From: Candidatus Bathyarchaeota archaeon
GTDB lineage: Archaea; Thermoproteota; Bathyarchaeia; TCS64
Length of the DNA: 64,000 bases
Assembly: GCA_030739585.1 (NCBI GenBank)
Contig: JASLYX010000002.1
Location: 206,392 to 270,391 of the forward strand
Reading direction: 5' to 3'
A model generated the notes under the pieces. That model saw only the letters and a program-made list of their open reading frames with translations, was not told where the DNA came from and made no database searches. Positions 25,612 to 34,247 of the stretch are shown here, in pieces; position 1 is the first letter of the stretch; each line of letters starts with the position of its first letter. The position numbers and the translations under genes were made by a program.

Positions 25612-27234
25612 ATGTCTTTCGAGTTGCGCGACCGAGACCTAATGGGGCGTATCGGGAGGCTTAAGACCAGGAGGGGAATTGTAGAGACTCCTGCATTTAT
25701 GCCGGTTGTAAACCCCGTGAAGCAAATAATACCTCCTCGGAGGATGCTTGAGAAGTTCGGCTGTGGGATCATCATCACCAACTCCTATATCATCATGAAA
25801 AACTTCGGTTGCGAGCCGGGACTCGACGTTCACCGTCTCATCGAGTACGACGGCATCGTCACTACTGACTCCGGGGCCTATCAGCTCCTCGTCTACGGGG
25901 AGGTAGAGACCAATCCCAAGGAGATCATCAGGTTCCAGCAGGGAATTGGTTCTGACATCGCAGTAATACTGGATATTCCCACAGGCTGGGGAGAACCTAG
26001 GGAGCGGGTTGAGTACACAGTTCAAGAAACCCTCCGCAGGGCCCGAGAGGCGTTATCCCTAATTAAGGGAGATGATACCCTCTGGGTGGGACCTGTACAG
26101 GGAGGTGCCCACCTCGACCTTGTGGAGCGTTCCGCTCGAGAGATCGGGGCAATGCCCTTCCAGGTCCACGCCCTGGGGAGCCCCACTGAGGTAATGGAGA
26201 ACTATCAGTTCTCAGTGCTTGTGGACATGATCATGGCGGCAAAGCTTAACCTCCCTGTCGACAGGCCCTTTCACCTCTTCGGGGCCGGCCATCCCATGAT
26301 GTTTAGCCTCGCCGTTGCTCTGGGTTGCGATCTATTCGATTCTGCAGCCTACGCTCTCTACGCCAAAGCGGGGCGCTACTTGACCCCTTTAGGTACATTA
26401 AAGCTTAAGGACCTAAACTATCTTCCGTGCTGCTGCCCCGTTTGCAGCGGGACCAGCTCTCAAACGCTCAAGAGGATGATCAAGGGTGAGCGGGAGAGGC
26501 TCCTCTCAGAGCACAACCTGTGGGTCACCATGGCGGAGATGAGGAGGGTGAAGCAAAACATAGTGGAAGGGACTCTTTGGGATCTCGTGGAGGCAAGGAG
26601 TCGCGCTCATCCTGCCATGGCCTCCGCCCTAAAGAGGCTACACATCTATAGGAAGAAGATAGAGGAGCGGAGCCCCGGGTACAAGGGACGGGGCGCATTT
26701 TATTTCAGCTACGATAGTACTGCCCGGCCTGATGTGACCCGTCACGTATGGAGGCTGAGAAGGAGCCATAGCCCCTCTGAGACCGAGAAGACCCTCCTCC
26801 TAGCCAGCGCACCCAGCTGGAGACCCTACTCTAAGTCCAATGGGTTCCAGGCGCTTAAGAAAGACCTCGATAATAACCTCGGTGAGGCCATTGAGAGGCT
26901 CCAGATCTCTTTCTTCGCAGCCCCCTACGGGGTCGTCCCGCTGGAACTCGCCGAGACTTATCCCCTCAGCCAGAGCGAGATAACAGAGCCATTTGACAGG
27001 GAGACCATTGATTTCACAGCGGAGATCGCTGTCTCTTACGTCTTAGAGAGCGGATTCCCTGAGGTTCTGCTTCTCGTGGGGGAGGGGGACCTAGACTTTA
27101 CCGTTCAGAAAAGGTTCACGGAGCTCGGTGAGGATTCAGAGAGAGGCATCCATATACTCTTGGCTGATGGGCTATGGAGCAATGAGACCCGGGGGAGGGT
27201 CGTCGCCGCCTTGAAGAGTGTCCTCGGTGTCTAA
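25612..27234 (+). CDS. tgtA: Archaeosine tRNA-guanine transglycosylase
   Basis: This 540-residue protein contains the TGT catalytic domain (residues about 1-350). It has TDSGAYQLLVYG with a catalytic Asp (TTDSG), DIPTGWG, the HLFGAGHPMMF segment and the zinc site CCCPVCSG with three Cys. From about 360 it continues into a C1-type (DUF5591-like) domain, APYGVVPLELAETYP. The C-terminal PUA domain of the full-length enzyme is absent; a separate PUA protein is encoded 2 kb away at 23130. It would put preQ0 at position 15 of tRNA. It is convergent with the aminotransferase gene, overlapping by 4 bp. Confidence 0.92.
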   Translation: MSFELRDRDLMGRIGRLKTRRGIVETPAFMPVVNPVKQIIPPRRMLEKFGCGIIITNSYIIMKNFGCEPGLDVHRLIEYDGIVTTDSGAYQLLVYGEVETNPKEIIRFQQGIGSDIAVILDIPTGWGEPRERVEYTVQETLRRAREALSLIKGDDTLWVGPVQGGAHLDLVERSAREIGAMPFQVHALGSPTEVMENYQFSVLVDMIMAAKLNLPVDRPFHLFGAGHPMMFSLAVALGCDLFDSAAYALYAKAGRYLTPLGTLKLKDLNYLPCCCPVCSGTSSQTLKRMIKGERERLLSEHNLWVTMAEMRRVKQNIVEGTLWDLVEARSRAHPAMASALKRLHIYRKKIEERSPGYKGRGAFYFSYDSTARPDVTRHVWRLRRSHSPSETEKTLLLASAPSWRPYSKSNGFQALKKDLDNNLGEAIERLQISFFAAPYGVVPLELAETYPLSQSEITEPFDRETIDFTAEIAVSYVLESGFPEVLLLVGEGDLDFTVQKRFTELGEDSERGIHILLADGLWSNETRGRVVAALKSVLGV

Positions 27235-28553
27235 ATGCATTTAGCATCCGCGAGCTTAAGGACCTCATCAATAACGGCTACGCCCTCATCTATCTCCTCT
27301 TCAGTGACTATAAGGGGCGGGCTGAAGATCATGGTATTGAGTATGGTGAAAAAATAGACTCCTCTCTTGAGGGCCTCACCGGCCATCTTTCCGAGCATAG
27401 TGGTCTCAAAGCGCTGCTTTCTAGTGGCGAAGGGCTCCTTGGTCTCTCTGTTCTTGACGGGCTCGATGCCCCAGAACAATCCTTTTCCCCTGACCTCCCC
27501 CACAGACGGATGAGAATCTTGGAGCTCACCGAGGCGCTTCCCGAGGTACCTCCCCATCTTCTTGGTTCGTGAGACTAGGTCGAGGCGCTGGTACTCTTCG
27601 ACGGCGGCGAGCCCGGCGGCACATCCTATGGGATGGTTAGCGTAGGTCTGCCCGTGACAAAAGAGGTTGTCATCCTCGAAATAGTCTGCTATAGGTTTTC
27701 GTACCATTGTAGCGCTGAAGGGGACATAAGCCGATGTGAGCCCCTTTGCCATGGTGATTATGTCTGGAACGACGTCCCAGTGGTTAACGCAGAACCACTC
27801 CCCGGTCCTGCCAAATCCTGTCATAACCTCGTCGGCGACCAGCAGCGTGCCTGTCTCGGTGCAGATCTCCCGGAGTCTGGGCATGTAGTCGTCAGGGGGC
27901 ACCAAGATGCCGTTGCTCCCAACTATTGGCTCTATAAAGAGAGCGGCGACGTTACCTGCCCCCTCCATCTCGATTATATCTCCAATATATTCAGCGCACT
28001 GGACCCCGCATCCCGGGTGCTCCAGACCAAAGGGGCATCGGTAGCAGTAAACATCGGGAGCGTGGACCGTCCCGGGGATGACTGGGGCGTAGAGGCGCCG
28101 GGGGTCTCCAGTGAGACTGATTGCCCCGCTTGTAGCGCCATGGTAGCTCCTAAAGCGGGCAATGAGCTTTGGAGCTCTCGTATAGAAGCGGGCGATCTTC
28201 ATAGCCGCCTCGTTTGCCTCAGCGCCTCCTAGAGAGAAGTAGCTCTTGCAGATATCCCCTGGGGCCACCTCGGCTAGCTTTCGTGCCAGCTTTGCAGCCG
28301 CTGGGGTTGTGAATCCCGGGGCGATGTATGATAACTTTGCCCCCTGGGCCGCTATCGCCTTCTTGACGGCCTTGTTGCTGTGTCCTAGGTTGGAGCAGAC
28401 GAGTTGGCTTGAGAAATCGAGATAGGTCATCCCAGTCGAGTCTGTGAATCGTGAGCCCTCAGCTTTCACAATGACCTTTGGGTTCCATGTTTTCTGGTAC
28501 TTCCAGGTGCCAAAAAGGTACTCCCGGGTCACCTTCGAGTAGTTTTCACACAT
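27231..28553 (-). CDS. Class III PLP-dependent aminotransferase
   Basis: The protein has 440 residues. It has the class III pattern: FSLGGAEANEAAMKIARFYT, IARFRSYHGATSGA, LLVADEVMTGFGRTG with the PLP-ring Asp, and TMAKGLTSAYVPF with the catalytic Lys. The subfamily resembles omega-amino acid or 4-aminobutyrate/beta-alanine-pyruvate aminotransferases (CNLGHSN and HGQTYANHPIGCAA). The amino donor cannot be told. It stands alone, with a 443-bp spacer upstream. Confidence 0.88.
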   Translation of the reverse strand: MCENYSKVTREYLFGTWKYQKTWNPKVIVKAEGSRFTDSTGMTYLDFSSQLVCSNLGHSNKAVKKAIAAQGAKLSYIAPGFTTPAAAKLARKLAEVAPGDICKSYFSLGGAEANEAAMKIARFYTRAPKLIARFRSYHGATSGAISLTGDPRRLYAPVIPGTVHAPDVYCYRCPFGLEHPGCGVQCAEYIGDIIEMEGAGNVAALFIEPIVGSNGILVPPDDYMPRLREICTETGTLLVADEVMTGFGRTGEWFCVNHWDVVPDIITMAKGLTSAYVPFSATMVRKPIADYFEDDNLFCHGQTYANHPIGCAAGLAAVEEYQRLDLVSRTKKMGRYLGKRLGELQDSHPSVGEVRGKGLFWGIEPVKNRETKEPFATRKQRFETTMLGKMAGEALKRGVYFFTILNTMIFSPPLIVTEEEIDEGVAVIDEVLKLADAKCI

Positions 28554-28996
28554 AATAGTGAACTCCTAGATATGGATAGACGATTCTTTGGATAAGCGTT
28601 GGCACCAAGATGATTCTTAAGCATGAGACATGTGAAGTTTTCCCCACCGCACGCGAAGGCCCCAATCACGTACGCCACCACCGTCATTTCTTAACCCTAA
28701 CATGAGGATGATTTTTCTTGAGGCTCACTCATACGGCATTTTAGGGAGTGACAAAATCTGAGGCGAACATTTCCCGTCCCATGATCTTTACGACTTAGTC
28801 GTTTCTGATCGTCTTCTTGCTAACCCCTTGAACTTATTACTAGTTTCAGCTCATTAGGTGGGGAATAGCGTTCAGCTTGTTTTCCGATATGAGACGATCT
28901 TATATTTCTGTATTCAAGAACAACTTCCTGAGAATCAGTCCTCCCCTTTCACAACATAGAGGCCCAATCTGGAAAGAAAGACCAGAAAGGTGAATC
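28554..28996. other. 443-bp spacer
   Basis: It holds the upstream region of the aminotransferase gene (right flank) and the 3' end of the HTH gene. No gene or RNA was recognised. Confidence 0.4.
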
Positions 28997-29503
28997 TCAG
29001 ATCTTCTCCACTAGCTTGACTATAGCATCCAACATCAGCCCTTCATCAAACCTGAACGATGTGATGGGTATGTTCACGACTCTCTCCAGAGTGGTCGCTG
29101 CTATCGGGCCACATATTATTCCCTTTACTCCCTCCTTCTCGGCCCTTACCCCCTGGATGATTGACTCTTCAATAGTGGTAGCCGGAAACTCCTTAATCTT
29201 AACGGACCCCCCATCGATTTCGATGGTTCTCCCAATTGTATCAAGGGCGGTCCTCGTCGTGATGATGCCCACCACGTTCTCTTCGTTGACCCCCTCCAGG
29301 CGCCTGACGCCTTGGATTATCTGCCTCAAAGTGGACCTCCGAAAATCTTTATTTTCATCTGAAACGATCTTGTACAGAGTGCTAGCCGGGATCTCCGCTT
29401 CCTCAGAAAAATCTCTGATGCTCATACCTAGGGCGTTCAGGGTCTTCCTTAATAGCTCGCCGAAACCGTCGGTGACACAGTTCATTAATAGTTCGGACCA
29501 CAT
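28997..29503 (-). CDS. HTH regulator with C-terminal sensory-like domain
   Basis: This 168-residue protein (possible later ATG at 29485) has an HTH_3 domain in residues about 10-65, with RKTLNALGMSIRDFSEEAEI and PASTLYKIVSDENKD. A C-terminal alpha-beta domain (VVGIITTRTALDTIG, IKEFPATTIEESIIQG, VKGIICGPIAATTLE) recalls PrpR-N-like ligand-sensing folds (COG4800-like). It is divergent from comD across 139 bp that carry repeated AGGATAA elements, so it probably regulates comDE and itself. Confidence 0.72.
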   Translation of the reverse strand: MWSELLMNCVTDGFGELLRKTLNALGMSIRDFSEEAEIPASTLYKIVSDENKDFRRSTLRQIIQGVRRLEGVNEENVVGIITTRTALDTIGRTIEIDGGSVKIKEFPATTIEESIIQGVRAEKEGVKGIICGPIAATTLERVVNIPITSFRFDEGLMLDAIVKLVEKI

Positions 29504-29510
29504 AGTCTAC

Positions 29511-29580
29511 TAAAAGGATAAATTAGTATAATAAGTTTCCTTATCCTATTCATTTTCTATTTTAAAAGGATAATATATAT
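29511..29580. promoter_or_regulatory. Repeated AGGATAA operator and promoter between the HTH regulator and comDE
   Basis: TAAAAGGATAA occurs exactly twice as a direct repeat (29511-29521 and 29563-29573), 52 bases apart. An inverted core TTATCCT lies between them (29541-29547). The second copy runs into a TATA-like TAATATATAT (29571-29580) suited to comD transcription. Location between a regulator and its likely target supports an operator. The binding protein is inferred. Confidence 0.6.
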
Positions 29581-29642
29581 TAAGGAGTTATGAGGTCTTA
29601 TATTATTGGATAAACGCCAGTATCTCCTATTATGGGGGTTAG

Positions 29643-30221
29643 ATGAGAGTCATGGAAATCAACAACGTAGTGTACATGGTAGCCAAAGAGGAACATCAAT
29701 ACAAACTAACCGACACTCAGAACCTTCCAATAGCACATCATGTGGTGGGAACACAAATAATCTCATTTCTAAAAGATAATGGATTCGATTTTGGAGTCAC
29801 CTTTCCCTCGGGCAAGCTCAATAACCTCCTTGAGATGATTGAGGACGACGAAGAGATTTTCACAGTTCCTGTCACCAGAGAGGAGGAGGGCGTTGGGGTT
29901 TGTGCTGGTGCCTACCTGGCAGGGAAGAAGCCGTTCATGCTCATCCAGAGCTCGGGCCTGGGTAATTCATTTAACGCCATCGCCTCGCTCCTTAAGACCT
30001 ATAGGATACCCGTCCTCATCCTCGCAGAGCATAGGGGAATATATAACGAGACGATCTCTGCCCAAGTTCCTCTTGGAGAGGCTCTCCCTGGGATGCTGGA
30101 TGCTATGAATATACCATTCATCATGGTCCGCTCTCAGTTGGACTCTCTGGAGGAGTTCTCAGCCGACAACTTCAGAAATGGGGAACCCCACGTCGTGCTC
30201 CTATCCCCTGAGTTGTTCTAA
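29643..30221 (+). CDS. comD: Sulfopyruvate decarboxylase alpha subunit (ComD-like)
   Basis: A 192-residue protein (an ATG at 29652 is also possible). VTREEEGVGVCAGAYLAGKKP contains the TPP-cofactor Glu of the family, and SSGLGNSFNAIASLL follows as in ComD. ComD/ComE is the two-subunit enzyme that decarboxylates sulfopyruvate to sulfoacetaldehyde for coenzyme M synthesis. The related phosphonopyruvate decarboxylase is normally one chain, so the split form favours ComDE. No other CoM genes or MCR are in the window, so the product is not proven. Confidence 0.8.
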   Translation: MRVMEINNVVYMVAKEEHQYKLTDTQNLPIAHHVVGTQIISFLKDNGFDFGVTFPSGKLNNLLEMIEDDEEIFTVPVTREEEGVGVCAGAYLAGKKPFMLIQSSGLGNSFNAIASLLKTYRIPVLILAEHRGIYNETISAQVPLGEALPGMLDAMNIPFIMVRSQLDSLEEFSADNFRNGEPHVVLLSPELF

Positions 30222-30222
30222 G

Positions 30223-30780
30223 ATGATGCGGTGTCAGGCACTGAGGGTCATCATGGATCTTGTCGAGGACGAGTTGGTAGTCTCAAACCTGGGGGATCCT
30301 AGCAAGGAGCTATATCATACGAGAGACCGGCCAAAGAATTTCTACATGCTAGGCTCTATGGGACTCGCCTCATCCATTTCCCTCGGATTGGCCTTATCTC
30401 AGGACAGAAGGGTCGTTTGTCTCGATGGTGACGGCTCCATATTGATGAATATGGGCTCCCTTTCCACTATAGCAAACATAAAACCCAACAACCTGATCCT
30501 GATAGCCCTCGACAACGGAGCGTATGGAACTACAGGAAATCAAAACAGCTTCGCCGCGGGTTTAACGGACTTGGGAGAGGTAGCTAAAGCCTGTGGCTTT
30601 AATCGATGCATTACTGCAGATAATGATACAGAGTTGACCAGGGCCTTCAAAGAATCTCTTGGGAGAGCCGAATTATGTTTGATTCACGCATCCATAGACC
30701 GGGACGACACAAAGATGGATGAGATACCCCTTGACCCGGAATTGATCAAGAGACGTTTCATGAGTTCCATTTCTTCATGA
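30223..30780 (+). CDS. comE: Sulfopyruvate decarboxylase beta subunit (ComE-like)
   Basis: 185 residues from the ATG at 30223, one base after the comD stop. The TPP-diphosphate/Mg site is LDGDGSILMNMG ending in LIALDNGAYG, typical of the ComE/TPP-binding half. SMGLASSISLGLAL precedes it. It pairs with comD. As noted there, a phosphonopyruvate or other 2-oxoacid substrate cannot be ruled out. Confidence 0.8.
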   Translation: MMRCQALRVIMDLVEDELVVSNLGDPSKELYHTRDRPKNFYMLGSMGLASSISLGLALSQDRRVVCLDGDGSILMNMGSLSTIANIKPNNLILIALDNGAYGTTGNQNSFAAGLTDLGEVAKACGFNRCITADNDTELTRAFKESLGRAELCLIHASIDRDDTKMDEIPLDPELIKRRFMSSISS

Positions 30781-30887
30781 AAAGGTCTGTAATAGGATCA
30801 TTTATTGAAAACCTTTCGAAGATGCTCTTCTGTCATATCCCAAGAGATATATCCAATTCTGTAGTTGTAGACTAGAGAACAGATAAA

Positions 30888-31715
30888 ATGGGATATGAAG
30901 TCATCATCCCCGCCAGAAATGAGGAAAAATATATCGAAAAGACACTTCTCGCGATAACCAAGCAAAGCATTAAGCCTGATCGAATCATTGTCGTAAATGA
31001 TGGGTCCAGGGACCGGACATCAGAGATTTCCAATAAATACGCGGACGTAGTTGTTGACCTCCCTGATAGAGGATTTAGCGCGTTGGGGACCACCGAGATC
31101 CCTAAGGTTTTCAATAAAGGCCTAGAACGGGTGTCACCCAAATCAGAATATGTACTAATATGTGGGGGCGACGCTGTTATCCCCGAGAAATTCTTTGAGA
31201 CCATCCGAAACCATATGATCAAAGACCCTGCACTGGTGATAGCAAGCGGCAGGCTTGAAAGTAACCCAAGCTACGAAGGCGCCCCGCCAAGAGGCACGCG
31301 GGTGGTCAAGGCTGATTTCTGGATGAATGCAAACGGTCTTCGATACCCTGAGATTCTCGGTTGGGAGAGCTGGTTGGTTTTTAAAGCTCTCCAAATGGGA
31401 AAATCAGTCAAGCGTTTACCTAATCTGATAACCGAGGCCCAGAGATCCCCCTCATCAGGTAAAATAAAGACCGCTTGGAGTAAAGGTAAGGGTATGCGCC
31501 TACTAGGATATGATTGGAAATATACTCTAGCCCGTGCTGGGACATTTTTTATTGAGAAACCAAGTGCAGGAATTAAAATGATAGCCGGATACATATCTAC
31601 AACAAACGAAAGGAGATCTGATGTCGCCGAATGGGTAGGTGACCATCAGAGGAGGAGGTTTTGGCGACGAGTCTATTTTCAAATTAAGTTATTTACTGAA
31701 AAACGAGGTCAATAG
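30888..31715 (+). CDS. Family 2 glycosyltransferase
   Basis: 275 residues. The nucleotide-sugar fold opens with EVIIPARNEEKYIEKTLLAI and IIVVNDGSRDRTSEI, and LICGGDAVIPEKF provides the DxD-like metal site. A membrane helix is not obvious. It follows comE on the same strand after 107 bp. The next genes on the opposite strand (PIG-L deacetylase, ATP-grasp) fit a surface-glycan or amino-sugar role. The acceptor is unknown. Confidence 0.8.
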   Translation: MGYEVIIPARNEEKYIEKTLLAITKQSIKPDRIIVVNDGSRDRTSEISNKYADVVVDLPDRGFSALGTTEIPKVFNKGLERVSPKSEYVLICGGDAVIPEKFFETIRNHMIKDPALVIASGRLESNPSYEGAPPRGTRVVKADFWMNANGLRYPEILGWESWLVFKALQMGKSVKRLPNLITEAQRSPSSGKIKTAWSKGKGMRLLGYDWKYTLARAGTFFIEKPSAGIKMIAGYISTTNERRSDVAEWVGDHQRRRFWRRVYFQIKLFTEKRGQ

Positions 31716-31759
31716 CGATCAAAATAATATTGTAGTTTACGTATATTTTGACTGGGGAT

Positions 31760-32383
31760 TCAGCTCAAGACCAGCTTGATTACCTCAAAGGATTCTGCAT
31801 ATTTCTCCCCAATATGAAGGCCTTTCGCCCTAAGTAATCCATGTAGATATTCTCTATCAAAATATAGGCGGGTCTTTTGAGTGTCATAACATTTGAGGGC
31901 TTTAAGTTTTTTTTCGACGTGGGCCCCGTTAAGGGATATAAAACAATTTTCGTGAAATATGATGTTATTCCAAGGAAGTTCATATCCAAAGATGGTGCTA
32001 TGCTTGAAAGCCCTCATCACTTCGTTCGTTACTGTTTGATGATCCTGATGTAGGTCCTGCGTGGAGGGCGTTAGTACTAAGTCGACTTGATGCTCCTTGT
32101 TATAGTCGAAAAGATACTGAAGGATCTCCTGACGTTTTTCAGGGAAACGTCTCCTGGGAAAATCTAAAATGAAATAGTCTTCAACACCTAATATTCCGAG
32201 ACATTCTGCGCATTCTTCTTTTAGCTCTTTACGGGGGGCTGAGAGGGCGATATAACTTACGTTGGATCCCTCTTCGACGAATCGTCTTATAGTTCCTCCG
32301 GCTGCTAGTTCACCGTCATCTGTGTGAGGGCTTATGACCAAGATATTTTCGAAAAAATTGTTTCTCATAGGACCTCTCTCCAT
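31760..32383 (-). CDS. PIG-L/LmbE-type N-deacetylase
   Basis: 207 residues. The zinc motif is SPHTDDGELAAGGTI near residue 19 and the second is DLHQDHQTVT near residue 120, as in N-acetylglucosamine-derivative deacetylases. It starts inside the end of the ATP-grasp gene (19 bp overlap), so the two are co-translated. It would deacetylate an amino-sugar conjugate, perhaps one made by nearby glycosyltransferases. Confidence 0.85.
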   Translation of the reverse strand: MERGPMRNNFFENILVISPHTDDGELAAGGTIRRFVEEGSNVSYIALSAPRKELKEECAECLGILGVEDYFILDFPRRRFPEKRQEILQYLFDYNKEHQVDLVLTPSTQDLHQDHQTVTNEVMRAFKHSTIFGYELPWNNIIFHENCFISLNGAHVEKKLKALKCYDTQKTRLYFDREYLHGLLRAKGLHIGEKYAESFEVIKLVLS

Positions 32384-33447
32384 TCTTTATGGAATACCTG
32401 ATCCATGTAACGTATCATTCTTCTGCCATAATCTATTCGTTCTTGGTATGCGATAACATCCTCTTCCGAGAGTTCTCCGAGGGCAAGTTTAATCGCCAGG
32501 TATGGGGCGATGAGATTCTGTTGGTATATGAATGTGCTCACCCTGGGATTTATCTCCACTAACCTTCCCGCAATAAACTGTACGTTAACACAATAACTTA
32601 GGGGGATAGAGTTTAACACATGTTCTGTCTGCTCAACTAGAAAATCATCCCGCACTAACGCCCCCTCGGCAATAACACCCCACCGTGCTTTCTCCACGGT
32701 CTTAATAGTGGTCAATAAGGCTCTTCCGTCTAATGCAAGAGTATCAGCGGTTTTCTCTTTCCCCTCTAGATATTCCATCAACAAGAAATCCGGGAAATCA
32801 GTGTCCTCAACATCCTTGAAAATCTCAATGAACTCATCGAAACTCATGTACTTACTCGTTGGCTTCTCATCCATCAGTTGACTTTTCCGGTCAGCCTTTG
32901 GGTCGATAATCCTCACCCCTCTGCTCCCTTTCCCAAAATGGGGTTTAAAAACAATAGGGGACTCTGGATATCCAAGCCTCTCAGAAGCGGCAACGAAGTC
33001 GTCCAAATTCGATGCAGAAGAATACTCAGGCAGATCTACTTTTCCCGATTGTTTAACGGTCTCATACATGAGATATTTGTTGCTCGAAGCTTGGATCGCC
33101 TCTGGAGATGAAACAATAACCTTTGTCTCCATCTCTTCAAATTTTTTTCTAGCCTTTGCTAAAGCAAGAACTTCGTTGCTGGATTCTGGAAAGATAAGCG
33201 CGGGGTTTTCTTTTTCGACGATGTCTATCATTGCGGGGATGAACTCGTTTGAGGTCCCGCTGGGAACCCTGTAAAAACCATCGCATAGAAATCTCCCAAT
33301 GGCTTCGTTATTTATATCAGTCCCAATTATCGTGACCTCTCTTTCCCCGTTCCCTTTGAGACGCTTGATCAGGGTGGAGGCGCCAGGGCATCCGCATGCT
33401 GTTAAAATGATCTTAATCGGGGGGGGCTGTAGGTTCGACATTAACAC
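32365..33447 (-). CDS. ATP-grasp enzyme (carbamoyl-phosphate-synthase-like/PylC-like)
   Basis: 360 residues. The N-terminal Rossmann-like part has IILTACGCPGASTLIKRL and a loop GTDINNEAIGRF. The ATP-grasp part includes VFKPHFGKGSRGVR, LLMEYLEGKEKTADTL and VEINPRVST, with the metal-binding Glu and Asn. Such proteins join an amino acid or carboxylate to an amine using ATP. It shares an overlap with the PIG-L gene, so the pair probably modifies the same product. Confidence 0.82.
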   Translation of the reverse strand: MLMSNLQPPPIKIILTACGCPGASTLIKRLKGNGEREVTIIGTDINNEAIGRFLCDGFYRVPSGTSNEFIPAMIDIVEKENPALIFPESSNEVLALAKARKKFEEMETKVIVSSPEAIQASSNKYLMYETVKQSGKVDLPEYSSASNLDDFVAASERLGYPESPIVFKPHFGKGSRGVRIIDPKADRKSQLMDEKPTSKYMSFDEFIEIFKDVEDTDFPDFLLMEYLEGKEKTADTLALDGRALLTTIKTVEKARWGVIAEGALVRDDFLVEQTEHVLNSIPLSYCVNVQFIAGRLVEINPRVSTFIYQQNLIAPYLAIKLALGELSEEDVIAYQERIDYGRRMIRYMDQVFHKEWREVL

Positions 33448-34247
33448 AATCCTTCTGATAACGTGTTCAGAATAATGCTTTTAAAATATATATAACCTCT
33501 ATCAGATTCTAGAAGACTCTCAAAGGACAGATCCATAAAAGCTGTAAAATAAAATAAGTTGGTTTCTGTATTAAGCGAATTGGGGAAGGTGACAGCCCAA
33601 TTTACCATAGATACTTTGCAATAAATCTCAAAGCCTTTCTTATAATAAGAAACAGGTATTGTTATTTTAACTCCAATCGATAAAATTTAATCATAATTGT
33701 ATGTTTTGACAATACCTAACAAATCTTTCATGAATTGGTATATACTGCTTTTGATCGGTATAATTGAAAAAGTCAATAATGCATTTCAATAAGATCCTGC
33801 TCCTCTAATGAATCAAAAAATTTTCCAGACCAGATCGATTTAATATAGTTGATTACCTCCACGGGTTGGAGATCAGAATACAGTGACATTTCAAAGAGAA
33901 ACTGTGCTGCTAAGTGCTATTTCTGCAGATATGTTTGGGCATTTATTACTCTCTTCATTTTAAATAGACCGTTTGGCTATTTTATAGCCTGCTGGTTTAA
34001 TGTATTCCCCTTCTTGAATCCCTTTTTTCAAAAGTGTCACACTATGATGATTAGGGTTAAACTTCGTTAAACTACCAAATCTTGTCCCTCGTTTACTTTT
34101 TTGCTTCTTTTCAGAGATCTTGGAAAAATTGTATCCCCAGGTCATATTTTTTTCATACTCAGTTATAGCGAAAAATGGTTTCGCGATATATTTTCCTCAT
34201 TTCTATCAGGGATGATGACTTTGTATATTCTTTTTAACCTCTGATAT
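33448..34247. other. 800-bp AT-rich spacer
   Basis: AT-rich, with no family-recognisable gene. A 61-codon minus frame (33960-34145, basic N-terminus) and an overlapping 73-codon plus frame are too weak to support. The right end flanks the phosphodiesterase gene's 3' end; the left flank should hold the ATP-grasp promoter (AAAATATATATAAC near 33482-33495). Confidence 0.45.

Noticed and set aside
34205..34247. GATGATGA and CTGA elements resembling a C/D box RNA
   Set aside because: Only one box of each kind is visible, with no C'/D' pair or terminal stem.
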